Source of the DNA: Chamaea fasciata
Taxonomy: Eukaryota; Chordata; Aves; Passeriformes; Sylviidae
Length of the DNA stretch: 64,000 nucleotides
Direction: 5' to 3'
Assembly: GCA_029207755.1 (NCBI GenBank)
Contig: JARCOQ010000005.1
Coordinates: 55,923,449 to 55,987,448, forward strand
Shown here: positions 22,752-35,046 of the stretch, in pieces
Layout: every line of letters starts with the position of its first letter
How positions within the stretch are numbered: the first letter of the stretch is position 1
Made by a program: the position numbers and the translations under genes
Notes under the pieces: generated by a model
What the model was told of the DNA's origin: nothing
What the model saw: the letters and a program-made list of their open reading frames with translations, nothing else
Database searches by the model: none

Positions 22752-25509
22752 CTGTAAGACAAGGAGTTAGGGAATCAAGGATCTTATTTCTGGACAAATT
22801 TTTTTTTCAATAACTGGATGAGAGCTGTTGAATCTGTTCTCCTCAGCTGCAGGAGGTACTAGCCAAACCACAGGTGCCTAGAACACCCTTGGTATCTTCT
22901 CTTTCATCAGTACAGCTCCCAAGAGACACTTTAAGTGTTTTCTACTTCTTCCAGGCAGCACAGAGCATTACATGTTGCATGCCAGCCACACCTCAGGATG
23001 ATTCCCAAATTTGACTTTGAGTAATGTCAGATTGCCCAGACTGGAACTGGCCAGCTTAGGGTTAATTTAATGGGATCTAATATGGACATACATTGATTTC
23101 AGCTCACTGGCAGAAAACAGATTTAAAGTTGCAAACCTAACAATCAATACCTTGAGAATCTCTGAGGTTAGAAAAACTTTAAACTGCATTCATTGGTGCA
23201 CCAAGAGGATTTAAGCTTTTTTAACTTCCTATCCACCCTTGCTGAATGAACTATCCCTGATTTTCTCTCTAGAACTTCATTTTATCAGTGTTTCTTAATA
23301 TAGTGTCAAGCTTTTTTGCTTTCAAAGTACTGAAGAGTCAGAAACAAGCACTGTTTACAATTGTAAGACAGAGCTTAGTCATTACTAACAGACGTGCCGT
23401 TTCTTCTATTAATGTAAAACATTCCTTGGTAATAACAGCAGCGGAGAAGTTTTTTCCTAGAAAAGAAGGAACTTCAGACACTTCAGGGATCACGAGTTGA
23501 TCCCAATTTAGTTCTCACAAACTGCAGCAACCTCCCACTTTCCCTCCTTGTGTCTCCTGTCTCTTTCTATCACCCCTACATTCACAACTTCACCGAGGAA
23601 CTCACCTTTTGCTTAGGTAGGTAAGACAAATTCAGGTCAGTTACTACAGCCTAATTTGCTCTAGCAAACCTCTCTGTAGTTTTCCTAATAGCAAGGTAGA
23701 CATTTTACACTAGTAATTATCCCTGGTAGAGCAGGTAAGACAAGTCTGGAGTAGATAATTTGGTTCTTGTCTGGCCTCCCGCTGCACATCCCCAACAATG
23801 CTCATGCACTCAGCTTCAGTGATGTTTTTTCATTATTCTAACACAGTAAATTCCATTATGGTGAATATTAGCCCCAGCCCCATGGCTGTATATTATTGCA
23901 AAGTTACACTTTACATATGACCCTATTTTATGGGTTTCTTGAATAATTTAGTAATTGCAGTGATGTGTCCACAATGAGACAGTGGTCACCTCCAGAAGCA
24001 GACCTAGGCACCCAGAAATTTCTTTCTTGGTAGAGAGATAAAAATGCTCTCCTAACTTTGAGGGGACAATTCTTGTTATCACTCATTCATTATACTCCTT
24101 TGCATGTCCTGTGTAAACTCAATGTAACCAAGGTCTTTTCTCCCCCATCCCCAGCTTTTTTCCCACCTGGAAGCTGCCGGGAAGAAGCGGGGTGATCACT
24201 TTCTCTGCACGCATATGACAAGCACATGCAGAAAGCTCTTTCTCCTGCCAGCAGCATGAGCTGGTTTCTCTGAGATTGTGCCAAGCCTGCACAAGCTTCT
24301 CCTCAACCAAACCAGCCAAGTTTAGTTATTAAACCTCTAATGAGTCCCATAGGACTCTTTAAGTCTCACATGGGTCACATCAGCCTCGTCTGGTCCCCCA
24401 GAGCTGCTCCTCAGAGTCCCAAAACCTCACAGGGCTGATGGAGACAGTGGCTCTGGAAGAGCAGGGATAGACCCCTGGGAGCCTCCCAACCCCTCAGCTG
24501 CAGCTCCCTCAGACACCAATTAATTACCTTAACATGAAATACCAATATCGTCTGGTATTTCTCAGCTGAAATGAGACCCACACAGCATTCATTTGCAGGG
24601 GTGAAACACAGAGCCTCACCAAACTGAAACCAAATTGAAGAGAGATGCTGTGCACAGCTGTGTCTAAAGCACCATTCAGAGATAATTAAAAGTGCACTTA
24701 TCTGTTTGGCTGGGTTTTAAACAAAGCAGGTGCATTTACAATCCATCAGACTCCCATTTCTTGCTGGGATCCCGAAGCCGCAGGAGACAGCGTCCCTTTG
24801 CAGGCTCTGAAATTACACAGAGAGAGCAGGGGAGGAACAAAAAAAAAAAAAAAGAGAGATCAAATCAAATTTACAGACCAGGTTAATGATCCAAAGTAAA
24901 CATCAAACTCCGTACTTCTGTCCCCATGCTTTTTTTTTTTTTAATTTATTTTAATACTACTGCTGTGCAAAAGTACGTGGAGACAAAAAATCCAGTCCAG
25001 TAAATTTGAGAAACATGAAATGCATCAGTACTTGTTCCAGAAATGGTTGAAGGAGAAGGAAAAAAGGTGGGAAAGGGAAAAAAAAATATAAAGAGTAACA
25101 GAAAGCTATTGAATAGGACTTCAAAGAGTCACCTAGCAGAGCCTACAACCCAGAGAGACCATTCCTGCCTGCTCTGCTTTCCAGCTACATTCCAGCACCA
25201 GGCACATTAAAATTCAGGGATGTTAATCCTTGTGGCAATGCTTAAGAATATTCACAATGTGCTTAGCACAAAGGAAACAGGCAAAGCTGCTTTTTGTTCA
25301 CCCCTTTGACTTAAACAACAGGCTCAAATCCTTCTTGTCCCAAAATGCAGTACCTTTACATGAGAGAGATCATCCGTCAGCGGGGTTGGATAAGAACACT
25401 ACTCCAACCTATTTCACAACTTATCACATATACTGGATCTTTCCTTCCTCGTTCTTAATTTACACTGATTTTATTGTTGGGTTTTGGGTTTTTTAGCTGT
25501 TAATCTTAC

Positions 25510-25600
25510 CTCAGAAGCACTGGAGCATGGACGGAGAGGGAGGAGACAGGCGTAAAGAGAGAATCATGTCTCTTATTCGTAGTGGTGTCTAGAAGCCCCA
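25510..25600 (-). other. Possible 5' non-coding exon of SLC7A11-like
   Basis: A very good donor, TTCTGAG|GTAAGATT, ends a possible exon at 25510 on the minus strand, 2.8 kb above the exon 1 acceptor. Joined to exon 1, the frame upstream of MGKDKK meets a stop without an ATG, so the exon would be purely 5' UTR. The upper limit given is nominal: no promoter motif was recognised. Confidence 0.25.
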
Positions 25601-27651
25601 GCCAAGAGCAGGACCCACTGTGCTCAGCACAGAGGCAGAATGAATGTTACTCTGATGAAAAGCTAGTGAGATAAACAAGCAAGCTGGAAAAAGAGAGGAG
25701 GGAGACAGTATCATTCTCAGCTGGGAGCGGAGACCTCGAACAACAAGTGACCTTTCTCCTCCTATCACGCAGGGAGCGAGTGGCATCCCTGGGAAAACAG
25801 ACTGTACTTCTAGAGTCCCACTTCAATGACCTACCCCCTAAAAACCACTCCAGCTACTAGGGAATATTCCTAAATACTCACAGCTGTATTTTCTTTGCAT
25901 CCTCAATCAATATCATATAGCCAAGAACAGGTTAACCTCTTCCTTTTCGTACTGCAAAAGATGCAGGCGTGAAACTATTCCTTGCAGTTCTCACTATTTT
26001 TTCTTTTTTGGTGCCAAAAATGTCACTCTAATTCAATGTCTGCCACAAGGCACAGAATCTAACTAAATAAAATCAGCAGTGAATGGGAGCTTTTTTAATT
26101 CATGCATGAAAGTAACATAAATAAGCTTTAATGAGGCTGGTGGTGGTCTGTTCTGGGAACTCAATCAGAAAATCTATTTAGGAGACCTGAGAGATGTTTG
26201 TTTACAGACCAAAATGAACACAAGAAACAGGCTGAAATGACAAGACAAGACAGGCAGCTCAACTTTCTTTTCTACAGCTGGTTTACCCTGGATAAGAAAC
26301 CAAAAGGGACAGTAGTTAATAAATCAGGCTCAGGTTTGCAGCCCCAGATGTAGTAATAAATCCATGCAATTGCCTTAGGTGTAAATGTAAAAATAATTTC
26401 CAATGGTTTCTCTTTCTACAGAGTTTCACAAATATCATCTTGTGAACTGTCTATCAAAAGACTACTATTTCCTAACACTTCTGTCTTAATGAACATATTT
26501 TTGCCTTGAAAGAAAAATTGCTCTTGGCTGGGGTCACAGCACTTCTATCATCTCATATAGGCATTTCCCATTATCCTTCAGACAGGGGTAAATTTTCTGG
26601 AAAACAGGCTGATGGTACAGTGAGTCTGGACCTCTTGATGATACGAGGATGACCTTTTAATTGAGAACTTAAAAGGGTTGAATTCACACTTAGGGGAAAA
26701 TTGGACCAAACCAAGACCAAGGTTTTCAAGCAGCTAAATTCCTGTTGTCTCGAGAGTTCCTTGCTACCATAATTTATATTCTACACCAAGTTTAAAAATC
26801 TTCATTATGACCACCCTGCCAAAGCAGACATTACAAATGGAGATGTTTTATAACCATAATGCTGATTGATCTCCAGGATGCACAGATCATACAACGTCAT
26901 CTTACTTTTCTAGGTATCCAGTTATAAGTCTCCATTCAGCTGCCACAAGGAACCTGCACTTCTGTGTATCCAGAACTGATTTCCCATTAATGTTGTTGTG
27001 CAGGAACATTGGCCCTTTCATGAGTATTTCTTCCTCACATGTTGCCAGTGACACACAAAACAACAAATCTGGAAAGATGCATACCTGATTAAAAAAGACT
27101 CCAGTCATCTTTGACAGCACCAGCACTTAAAGACTGTCAGAAAAGTGCACCAACATCCCTGTATGATGAACTAATACCATTCCTCTTTCTTACAAGCAGG
27201 AGCAGGGAATACCCAAGGCACTTGCCTCCCAGCCCATCAGATCCAAAGGAGCAACAACACCCAGAGTACCAGGCACCGGAGCACATGAATCCTAGGAAAA
27301 CAAAGAAACAAAACACTTAACAAGAGACTGTCTCACACAGTTGTGTTTCCTGAGGCCATCTTGGCTCCACATTATCTCTAGTGGGGCACAGTGCAGGGAA
27401 GTGTCCTCAGAGCTTTGTTCTTTTGTGGACAGTCCTCCAAGTAGTAAGCTGTTTTCACTCTCCAGATCAGACCTCCTCCCTGGAACAAGACAATTTGTCC
27501 TATTCAAAACTGTTTTCTTAGCTGCGTAAGACAGAACACAAACAAAAATAAATCTAAACGTTTCTAGCAGAAGACACCCAACAGAGAAGTCTAATGTTGT
27601 AGCAAAGTACAGCCAAACTTTCCCCAAATAAGAATTCTACTCAAGCACTTC

Positions 27652-27657
<6 letters not shown>

Positions 27658-27682
<25 letters not shown>
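27658..27682. repeat. Poly(A) run
   Basis: About 25 consecutive A on the plus strand in the intergenic DNA. Confidence 0.9.
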
Positions 27683-29254
27683 GAACAAACCCAACAATAT
27701 AGAGAAATATCCCCCCTCATTCCAATAGTTTGTAGCACTGCATGAGTGCTGAGGTCTCGGATTTTGTCTGCCTGGACCTGGAGTTGGGCAGTGCCAATGC
27801 CCAACAGCTCTCGCTCCAGCAGGGAAAACTCCTCCATGAACCAGGCCTTTGTTTTACCTTAGACCTTGGCTGAGGGCTATAAAGGACACTGCTTCCTAGC
27901 CACTGCTTGGTGACTTAGAAAAAAACAAGCTTGAGAGACTCAGGCTGCTCTGTAGGAGCTGTTACTCATCCCTGGGACTCTTGCTCTGCAGGGCAGCTCT
28001 GGCGGGGTCTTTAGCAAAGCCAGTATTGCCATCAGCAATAGGCCAATGGCACCATCATCCAGAACCAGGCGGTGCTTTAGAGCTGCAGACTAAATGGCCA
28101 GGCTCATCACCGGATTTCCTCACAAAGAGGTAATTTCTCACCAATACCAGCTATTTTATCCTGCTGTTGAAACAGCTCTCTCCTGGTGAAACTCCTCCTG
28201 GAGTCAGAAGAAACCCTCTGCTGCTTTTGCTGTTGTCAGATGGTGGGGCCCATCGATGGAGGTTCCTGATCTATGCTGCTTTAACCATCTGGAATGGAAT
28301 CCTTTGAGAGCTGACTGAAGTAATAAAATTCTTCTTTCCATATTGCTTCATATATTACATTAGTCTCCCCCTTAAACCCACTGCAGTGCTGATGATTTAT
28401 CACCTCAGGCCTCCAGTTTCCCTCAGACTCGACCTCAGTGCCTCAGTTTGCTCCTTCTCTTCCCGCCTTCAAGGAATTCAAAATAAAATTTAAACATTAA
28501 AAAAAACAACCCTTTACACCTGCATCAGTCACTCACTTTGACTGCTACTCATGGTCTAATCCACAGTTAAACCACAGTGTTTTATGCTAAAATCACCCAC
28601 TCTGGCATCTGACTCGCTCACAGCCCAGCCTCTGCCTTGAACATACTTCTGGGTGGGGGGAGTCTCTCCTTTTGGCCTTTCTGCTCAGCTGTTACTCATT
28701 TAATAAAATATAAGCCAAATATATAATTATGCTGGAAGGAACATGCTTCCTTGTTAGGCCTTTTTGGCTCTTATCCAGCAATTTTCAGGCAATGGGGATT
28801 TATATTTTACTACACAAAGTTTCAGATTAATTCCTTACCATTTTCCAGGCCTCTGATGGAAGGAAGGGGAACAAGAAGGGTTTTCTCTGACCTCTACCTG
28901 ACCCCCCAAGAGACAGCACAGGAACACACGTCCTGGTCTGTGCTGGGTAACAGGGAGCAGTGACTCTAAAAAGACAGCATATGCCTTTTTTTATAATATG
29001 GCACCATATCATCTCAGGCAGTGCAGTGCCTGCCAGCTTCCCAGAGCCAGAGGGATGGCACCGCAAACTAATCAAACACCTAATTCATGTTTTTTCATGT
29101 AACATACAGGCCACCCAATTTTCACTTGTATTTAGTGAGAATCAGATTCTAGGAAAAAGCATGTCAACAAAACCAGATCAACATGCTCACTGGGAAGGTT
29201 AAGTCAACACAAGGCTATGTTTATTCAATTTTAATGTAGGTGCAGTCATGGAAG

Positions 29255-29620
29255 TATCTGCTGGGAAGGATCTCTGGGTGCCTCTGGCCCTGTCTCCCAT
29301 AAGAAGCAGGATTGTTGCCAGCACTGGCTCAGATGATCCCTTGCTTGGTCTAGCCAAGTCTTAAACCCCCTCCAGAGTCCCTGACCTCTCTTGGTAACCT
29401 GTTCCAGTGCTGCACCATCATCCTGTGGAGAAGCTGCTCTCAAAGGCCACTCAGAACATCCCAACCACTGCTTGTGGCTGTTATCCATAGCATGTCATCT
29501 ATCACTCCAGAGGCCTCCAGGAGCTCACCCTCACAGATCAGCTCATAGTGGCCTTTGCTGATGGTCTTTGCCACCCCTCCTTCTCCAGCAGCCAGGGCTC
29601 CACCAGCTCCCAGAGATTCT
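29255..29620 (-). mobile_element. Older CR1-like LINE fragment
   Basis: The plus strand contains GGTAACCTGTTCCAGTGCTG and CACCATCATCCTGTGGAGAA, close to the reverse complement of the CR1 3' region, preceded by TCTAGCCAAGTCTTAAA. The surrounding 300 bases have similar composition and probably belong to the same element. Ends are approximate. Confidence 0.65.
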
Positions 29621-32249
29621 TTTTTTTTTTTAGGTTTTCCTGAAGTCTGTGGACTCAAAACCGCTGCAAATTGTGATTGCTTGAGTGCAGAGAGCTACAG
29701 GAAATGAAAGGCACCGAGCGGACGTCCCCCTCCAATCTGGAGGCTCCAGCATGTCTCTGATGTCCCCTGAGCCCCACACTGAAATGACCTCCAGCCTTGG
29801 AAACTCTATTTTTAGAGCCTTTTTTTTTTTTTTTCTCCCTCTCCTTTTTCCATCCTGGACTTTGAACCTCCCTATGATCTTGTCCGCATGATTGCATCAT
29901 TCATGGCAGGTAAGGTCAGCATGAATAGAAGGAAGTAAAACCAGCACTTCACACAGCATGCCAGCAGCTGGGAGAACCTGCAGCCAGCAGAGGTTATGGA
30001 CCCAGTCAGGTCTAATAAAGACCTGCATCAGTGGAGGGGCAGGACCTACAACTGCCATTAGTCATGTTGAAACAGAGGTCACTTCATCTCCTGCTTCAGA
30101 GGTGAAACAGAGCCCTGCAGGGTGTCTCAGGAGGAGGTTTCCTTTGTGCACAGCACTGAGCCAGGGAAGCCCAGCAAGGCTCTACTGCGGGCTGCACAAA
30201 GGAAGAAATACCATGTGTTTTCTTTCCCTTGTCACTGTAGCTCAGCACAGATGTAGAATATGCATGGAGAGAGGAAGGGAGGTCTTTCCCTTACAGGACT
30301 CAGCTGTAGCCCTGTGAGGCACTTGGATTTGGGGTCACTGTGGCCAGTACCAAGGAGTCACCATCCAAAATATGGAAGATCTGAATTCAGATCCCCTCCT
30401 GTATGCCTTAATACCAGTCAGTGTATCTCTAGCTCCTGGCATCTCCACATGGCTCCATCTTGGGAGTCCTTGCTGTACAGGGACCAGCAGTTCAATAACC
30501 TCTGCTTGTTTCTTGCCATGCGAGACAAGGAGAACAAGGGGACTGTTCAGGGCAGCTACTGCTCACCAGGAAGAGGTGGGACAAGGAGACCACTTGCCTG
30601 AGGAAGATCACTGCTCTGGCAGGGGCTGTAGCACTATCAGCAGTGCTGGCTGCCTCTTAGGACACCCTCTCCTTGGCATCAGTGCTTTGTGAGAGGTACC
30701 TCATGCAAGTGAGAACATTGCAAAATTCAGGACATCTGTACAAGTTCCAGACTGATGCAGCTGCTGAAATGTAATTATGAAAAATGTTAGCCATTCAACT
30801 GAGATATTACAAAACATCTAAGCAGAAAGAAAATAAACTAGCATGCTGTGATGCATGTAAGCACGTAACAGCCTCCACATGTCACTGGGACCAGCACAGT
30901 CTGCACCAGATGAGGCACTTCTTCCAGAGATGGAAGAACACTGCCAAGGGGAGCAGCTACACAGCTGGGACCAAGCCCTTGTTCCCTGCTACAGTGCTGC
31001 TGAATCACATGGGCCTCTTTTGTCACACAAAGATGGGTTTTCAAGGGCATAAGGCTTCTGTCCACAGTTTGGGCTTCTGCACTTGTCAAAGCTTGGGACT
31101 GAAACATAATCAGCTGGGATGAGTTAACTAGATGCCAGGAATACTCCCCAGCCTTGTTCAGAATTGGACCTCTGGGCCACCAGGAGTGTTTGCTTTCAAT
31201 CAGCAGATGCTGAGCAACCCCAGACTTCACCACCACTACCAGGAGCTGCCAGTCCCCGCCAAACACTTTCCACCCCACTGCAGTCTCTGATAACAGCTGA
31301 TCTGGCCCTTTGGTGCTGAGCTCTGGAGAGATTCAGGGACAAACAAAGAGGGAGGTGATGGTCAGTGTTGCTCCCCGGACTCACCAAAACGGCCAAGGTT
31401 GTCAAACCATCACCTGCTCCTTTCCCAGTGTCTCTTTGGCTGCCCCCAGGCATCCTAATATCAGTTTGGTTAAAAAAGCTGGGGAAAAGTTACCATTCCA
31501 GATCAAACAGCTCAGATCCAAGCCCCAAGTCAATGGGTCATGCATTATGCAGCTGTATTCACAAGCAAAACACATCTAGCCTCTTGCTGTACTTTCATAC
31601 AGCACATCCAGAAAGAAGATGCAACATATCCTGCATATCAGTGGAGAAAGACAGTAGGAGCAGTATTAAGAGATTATCCCACGTGCATCCCACCGTTTCT
31701 ACCTAGCAGGCGGCTACTCAGCAGCAGGTACAGAGGATACCAAATCACTAAGTTCTGGCAATCCTTGTAACTCTTTCATCCCTCCCCAGCCACCTTGTGC
31801 TCTTTAGGTGAAGGAAATGCAAAGGAAAATGTTTCTTGGGTTTTTTAGCCCTTCTTCCCCTACACTCTTTTTGTTTTATCCCGAGAAATGTGATTTTAAA
31901 AGACACCAGCAGAATGTTACAGACATGTAGCTGGTGGAGAAGCAAGCCATAATTTCAGTCCTAAGACATGGGGAAGCTAACTAGTCTTTCCACAGGTTTC
32001 AGCAAACTTCAGGTAAAGACTGCCAGGGTAAGGAAGGAAGGAAAACACAAAAAAAATACTTGGACAGTGCGATCAAGAAGTGAAGAGCTTGGGATCCTTG
32101 AGGTGAAGCCTTTGGGTGTTCCCTGTCCCCATGCCGTGTGAAGACACAGTGAGCCAGCAAGAACATCCAGCAGCGACTGCTCCCACCGAAGCGGGATGCC
32201 TGCAGATGGTTATTCCTGGAGGCCTTGGAGACAGCTTGAGGATTTTGCT

Positions 32250-32430
32250 GCTGAATCAGGCTCTCTGCAGCACAGGCAGAGACCCTGCCGCTGGCACCGA
32301 GCCCGGCAGCTGCACGAGGCCTGGCACGCGGTGCGGGGCCGCGCGGCCCCCACGGACAATGGTGGGCAGACACGGGCCTGCCGCTGCCGCTCGCTCGCCT
32401 CCAGCCCGTGGCAGCGCTGCAGGCTCGCAT
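32250..32430. promoter_or_regulatory. CpG-dense island, intergenic
   Basis: About 20 CpG in roughly 150 bases (for example GGGGCCGCGCGGCC), the densest in the window. It lies 9.6 kb above the transporter ATG and 18 kb below the KDM7A stop. It may be a promoter of a non-coding transcript or a distal first exon of the transporter. No TATA box or coding exon is recognised. Confidence 0.35.
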
Positions 32431-34975
32431 CCTCTCAGCAGGAAAGGCACAAAAATAGGCACCGCAGGACAAACCACAGGAAACACGGCCCTCCCTGGGA
32501 CAGAAAGGACTTGTTGTACAGCACACGCCGTAGACATCGGAACACAGGGGAGGGGTGTAGATTTGGCACTTGAGTGCAGACACCATGTCCCTGCCGTGCC
32601 ACATCACCGGCTGCCTTAGCCTTAACTATTTTGGTTATTCACCTAAGAGTACATGTTCTGAAATATGTAATTGTCAGGCTTTTCTGGAAGCTCTTCAAAT
32701 GCAGAATGCCTTGGTTCTTCCTCCCAGACAGCTTCCACCTGCAGGGAAAGAAAACCTTGTCACTAAAAGCCTCATTTTCAGCTGCCACCGTTTATTTCTG
32801 CAAAGCGAGCAGCCAGGGCCATTTTTCTACCTGCTTTGCTGTAGGTTCTTTGGAGCAAGAAGTTCTTAAACACGGACGCAGCACAGACCTTGGCCAAGCT
32901 CTGTGCATGTGCAGCAATGCATATGTGTACACTCTCCTTCCTTATTTTGCTTTGGAGCAAGTTGTCTTAAAAAGGACTCAGGGCAAGCACAGATACAATG
33001 CCACCCCCCACCCACCCAGGTTTTGGGGTCTCCTGAAAAGCCCAAAGCCTGTGCACGCCAGCTAAGGTGTTTAATGTCTGGCTCACACGAATGCTGTGGG
33101 AAGGGCAGGACCTGTGCAACTTTGTGGCGGGATTTTCATTTGCTGTGTTTCCAGAGCAGCTCCTCTCCTCTGGCAGATAGCAGGGGCGGGTAGGTAAAGC
33201 TGCATCTGAGGGAGACACTCTCTCTAAAGTGTCTCACTCCAACTGGCAAAAACAGGGGAGACACAAGTAAGAGCAGCAGCTCTGGAAAGGGAATCAACAG
33301 GGGAAACCACAGGAGGACAGGGGAATTGGAGATTAAAACATCATATTGAAAAGGAACAATAAATCCCTTGGGGAATATAACTGGGGGGTAGAGCAGGAAC
33401 AGACTGCAGCTCAGTAACGAGGCAGATGGCATTTTCTTTGGGATCTGCAAATCCATTTGGGCTTTCCAACAGACAAAGATGCCACACCATCCAGAAATCA
33501 GCTTGATACATGACCTGCCTCCCCTTCTGCTTTCAGGGGCAATAGCTGCTGGAAGGAGCAGCCTGGGTAAAGCCCACCTGGTCCAGCAGCACCGGCTGAG
33601 GCCGGACTGCTCTCACAGCCGAGTCCCTGCAGCACCCCTGCCCTGCTTGGGCCACAAAGACAAGGTGAGAGCTGGGCTCTGTCACAGGCTGGGCCCCAGA
33701 CATGAGGGGCTCTCTAGAACTATTATGGGCTGAGGGCATCTGGCAAAACACATCTTGCTGCAAGGTCCTTGGAGTACCAAGACTGTGGCTGCTCCATCAG
33801 GCAGCATGGCTCCAGCCACGTGGTTTGTATCTGTAAGGGCTGCAGGCAGCAATGTAGAGCATTCCAGGACGTGACACCCTTGGAGCAGGGTTGTTTCTAC
33901 CAGCCATCAGCACTCATGCTCTGGCAGTACCGAGGCATTCTTGCAAAACACTATCAGGGAAGGAGAGCGAGGAAAACCAGCAAGCTGCAGATGTTCACAT
34001 CTAGCCCCCACCCCTCAGTTCCCTGTATTTCATTAGGCAAATAATACACAGGGTCAATAGCATCAGCCTCTTTCCTGGAAATGAAATAACTACAGCCAAC
34101 TCTCGGGTTGCCAGGCTGGGGACCTGGGGGTGCAGAACAGGTCCCTGCTCTGCAGTCAGCTTCTTTTGGTGTCTTTAGCATAGCATTGCCTCCGTGTCTC
34201 TCCTTTGCTGGGGTTTGGGTAACACATGTGTATGAAAGACATGGAAAGAGCTCCCACCAAACATTGGTTTCATAGAAGCCTTGGCAGAAGTGCTCAGGAA
34301 TAAATGGGTACCATGTGGTGCATCAGCCCTTTGAAATGCACCCTTCCCATCAGTTGACATGGGCTCTCCTTGACTAGCAGTCAGCTCACACCGCAGGAAG
34401 GGGGACAGGTACAGGTCTCACCTAACAGCATTTTACAGCGTTCTTTCTGATGCAAAAGAGTCGAGACTGTGCCACATGCAACAACTGTAGGCTGGCCCTG
34501 TGTTGCCACTGTGCTTGCAAATGCACAAATGTACTTACCTCCTCCTTGGCTGCACATCCATTAAGTGTTATCACCAGTTCTTCATGGATCATCAGATTTA
34601 GTTCTTGCATTTTCCTCTCATGTAGAAGTCTTCATCATGCTTTGGGCTCAATCTCTCGGACTCTTCACAACCCACCTCCGGCCCTTTATTTCAGGCTGTT
34701 GTCTTATGGAGGGTGCTGTGTTTCTGGCTGGAGCTGGCATTGCACACAGCATTAAGAAAAACCCATCTGTGAGTCTGCATGGTCAGGGCATTTTCTGAAA
34801 AACAACAACAAGTAGGCAGGCATTGTTTAAAATGCATCTCAGACCTTCAGTCACTAAGGTGCTCTGCTTTATTAGTCTTGCTTGCAAAGGACTGAGTACC
34901 AGCCCCTGTGCTTTGTGATTTTTGATGTTCCTGCCTTGTATGAAAAGATGCTTCAAAACACCTCTCTGTCCAAAC

Positions 34976-35046
34976 TTAAAAAAAACCTGACCAAACAAAC
35001 AAACAAACAACCCCAGAACAAAAAAAACCCACCAAACTAAAAAAAT
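34976..35046. repeat. A/C-rich simple repeat
   Basis: (AAAC)n and A runs on the plus strand in intergenic DNA. Confidence 0.85.

Noticed and set aside
30838..31278. Minus-strand 146-codon open frame
   Set aside because: A plus-strand frame of 112 codons overlaps it. There is no family signature and no consistent splice sites.
31999..32619. Overlapping open frames of 202 codons (minus) and 167 codons (plus)
   Set aside because: They lie on both strands of the same GC-rich island, which lowers stop-codon frequency. There are no recognisable domains, and their length is what high GC would give.
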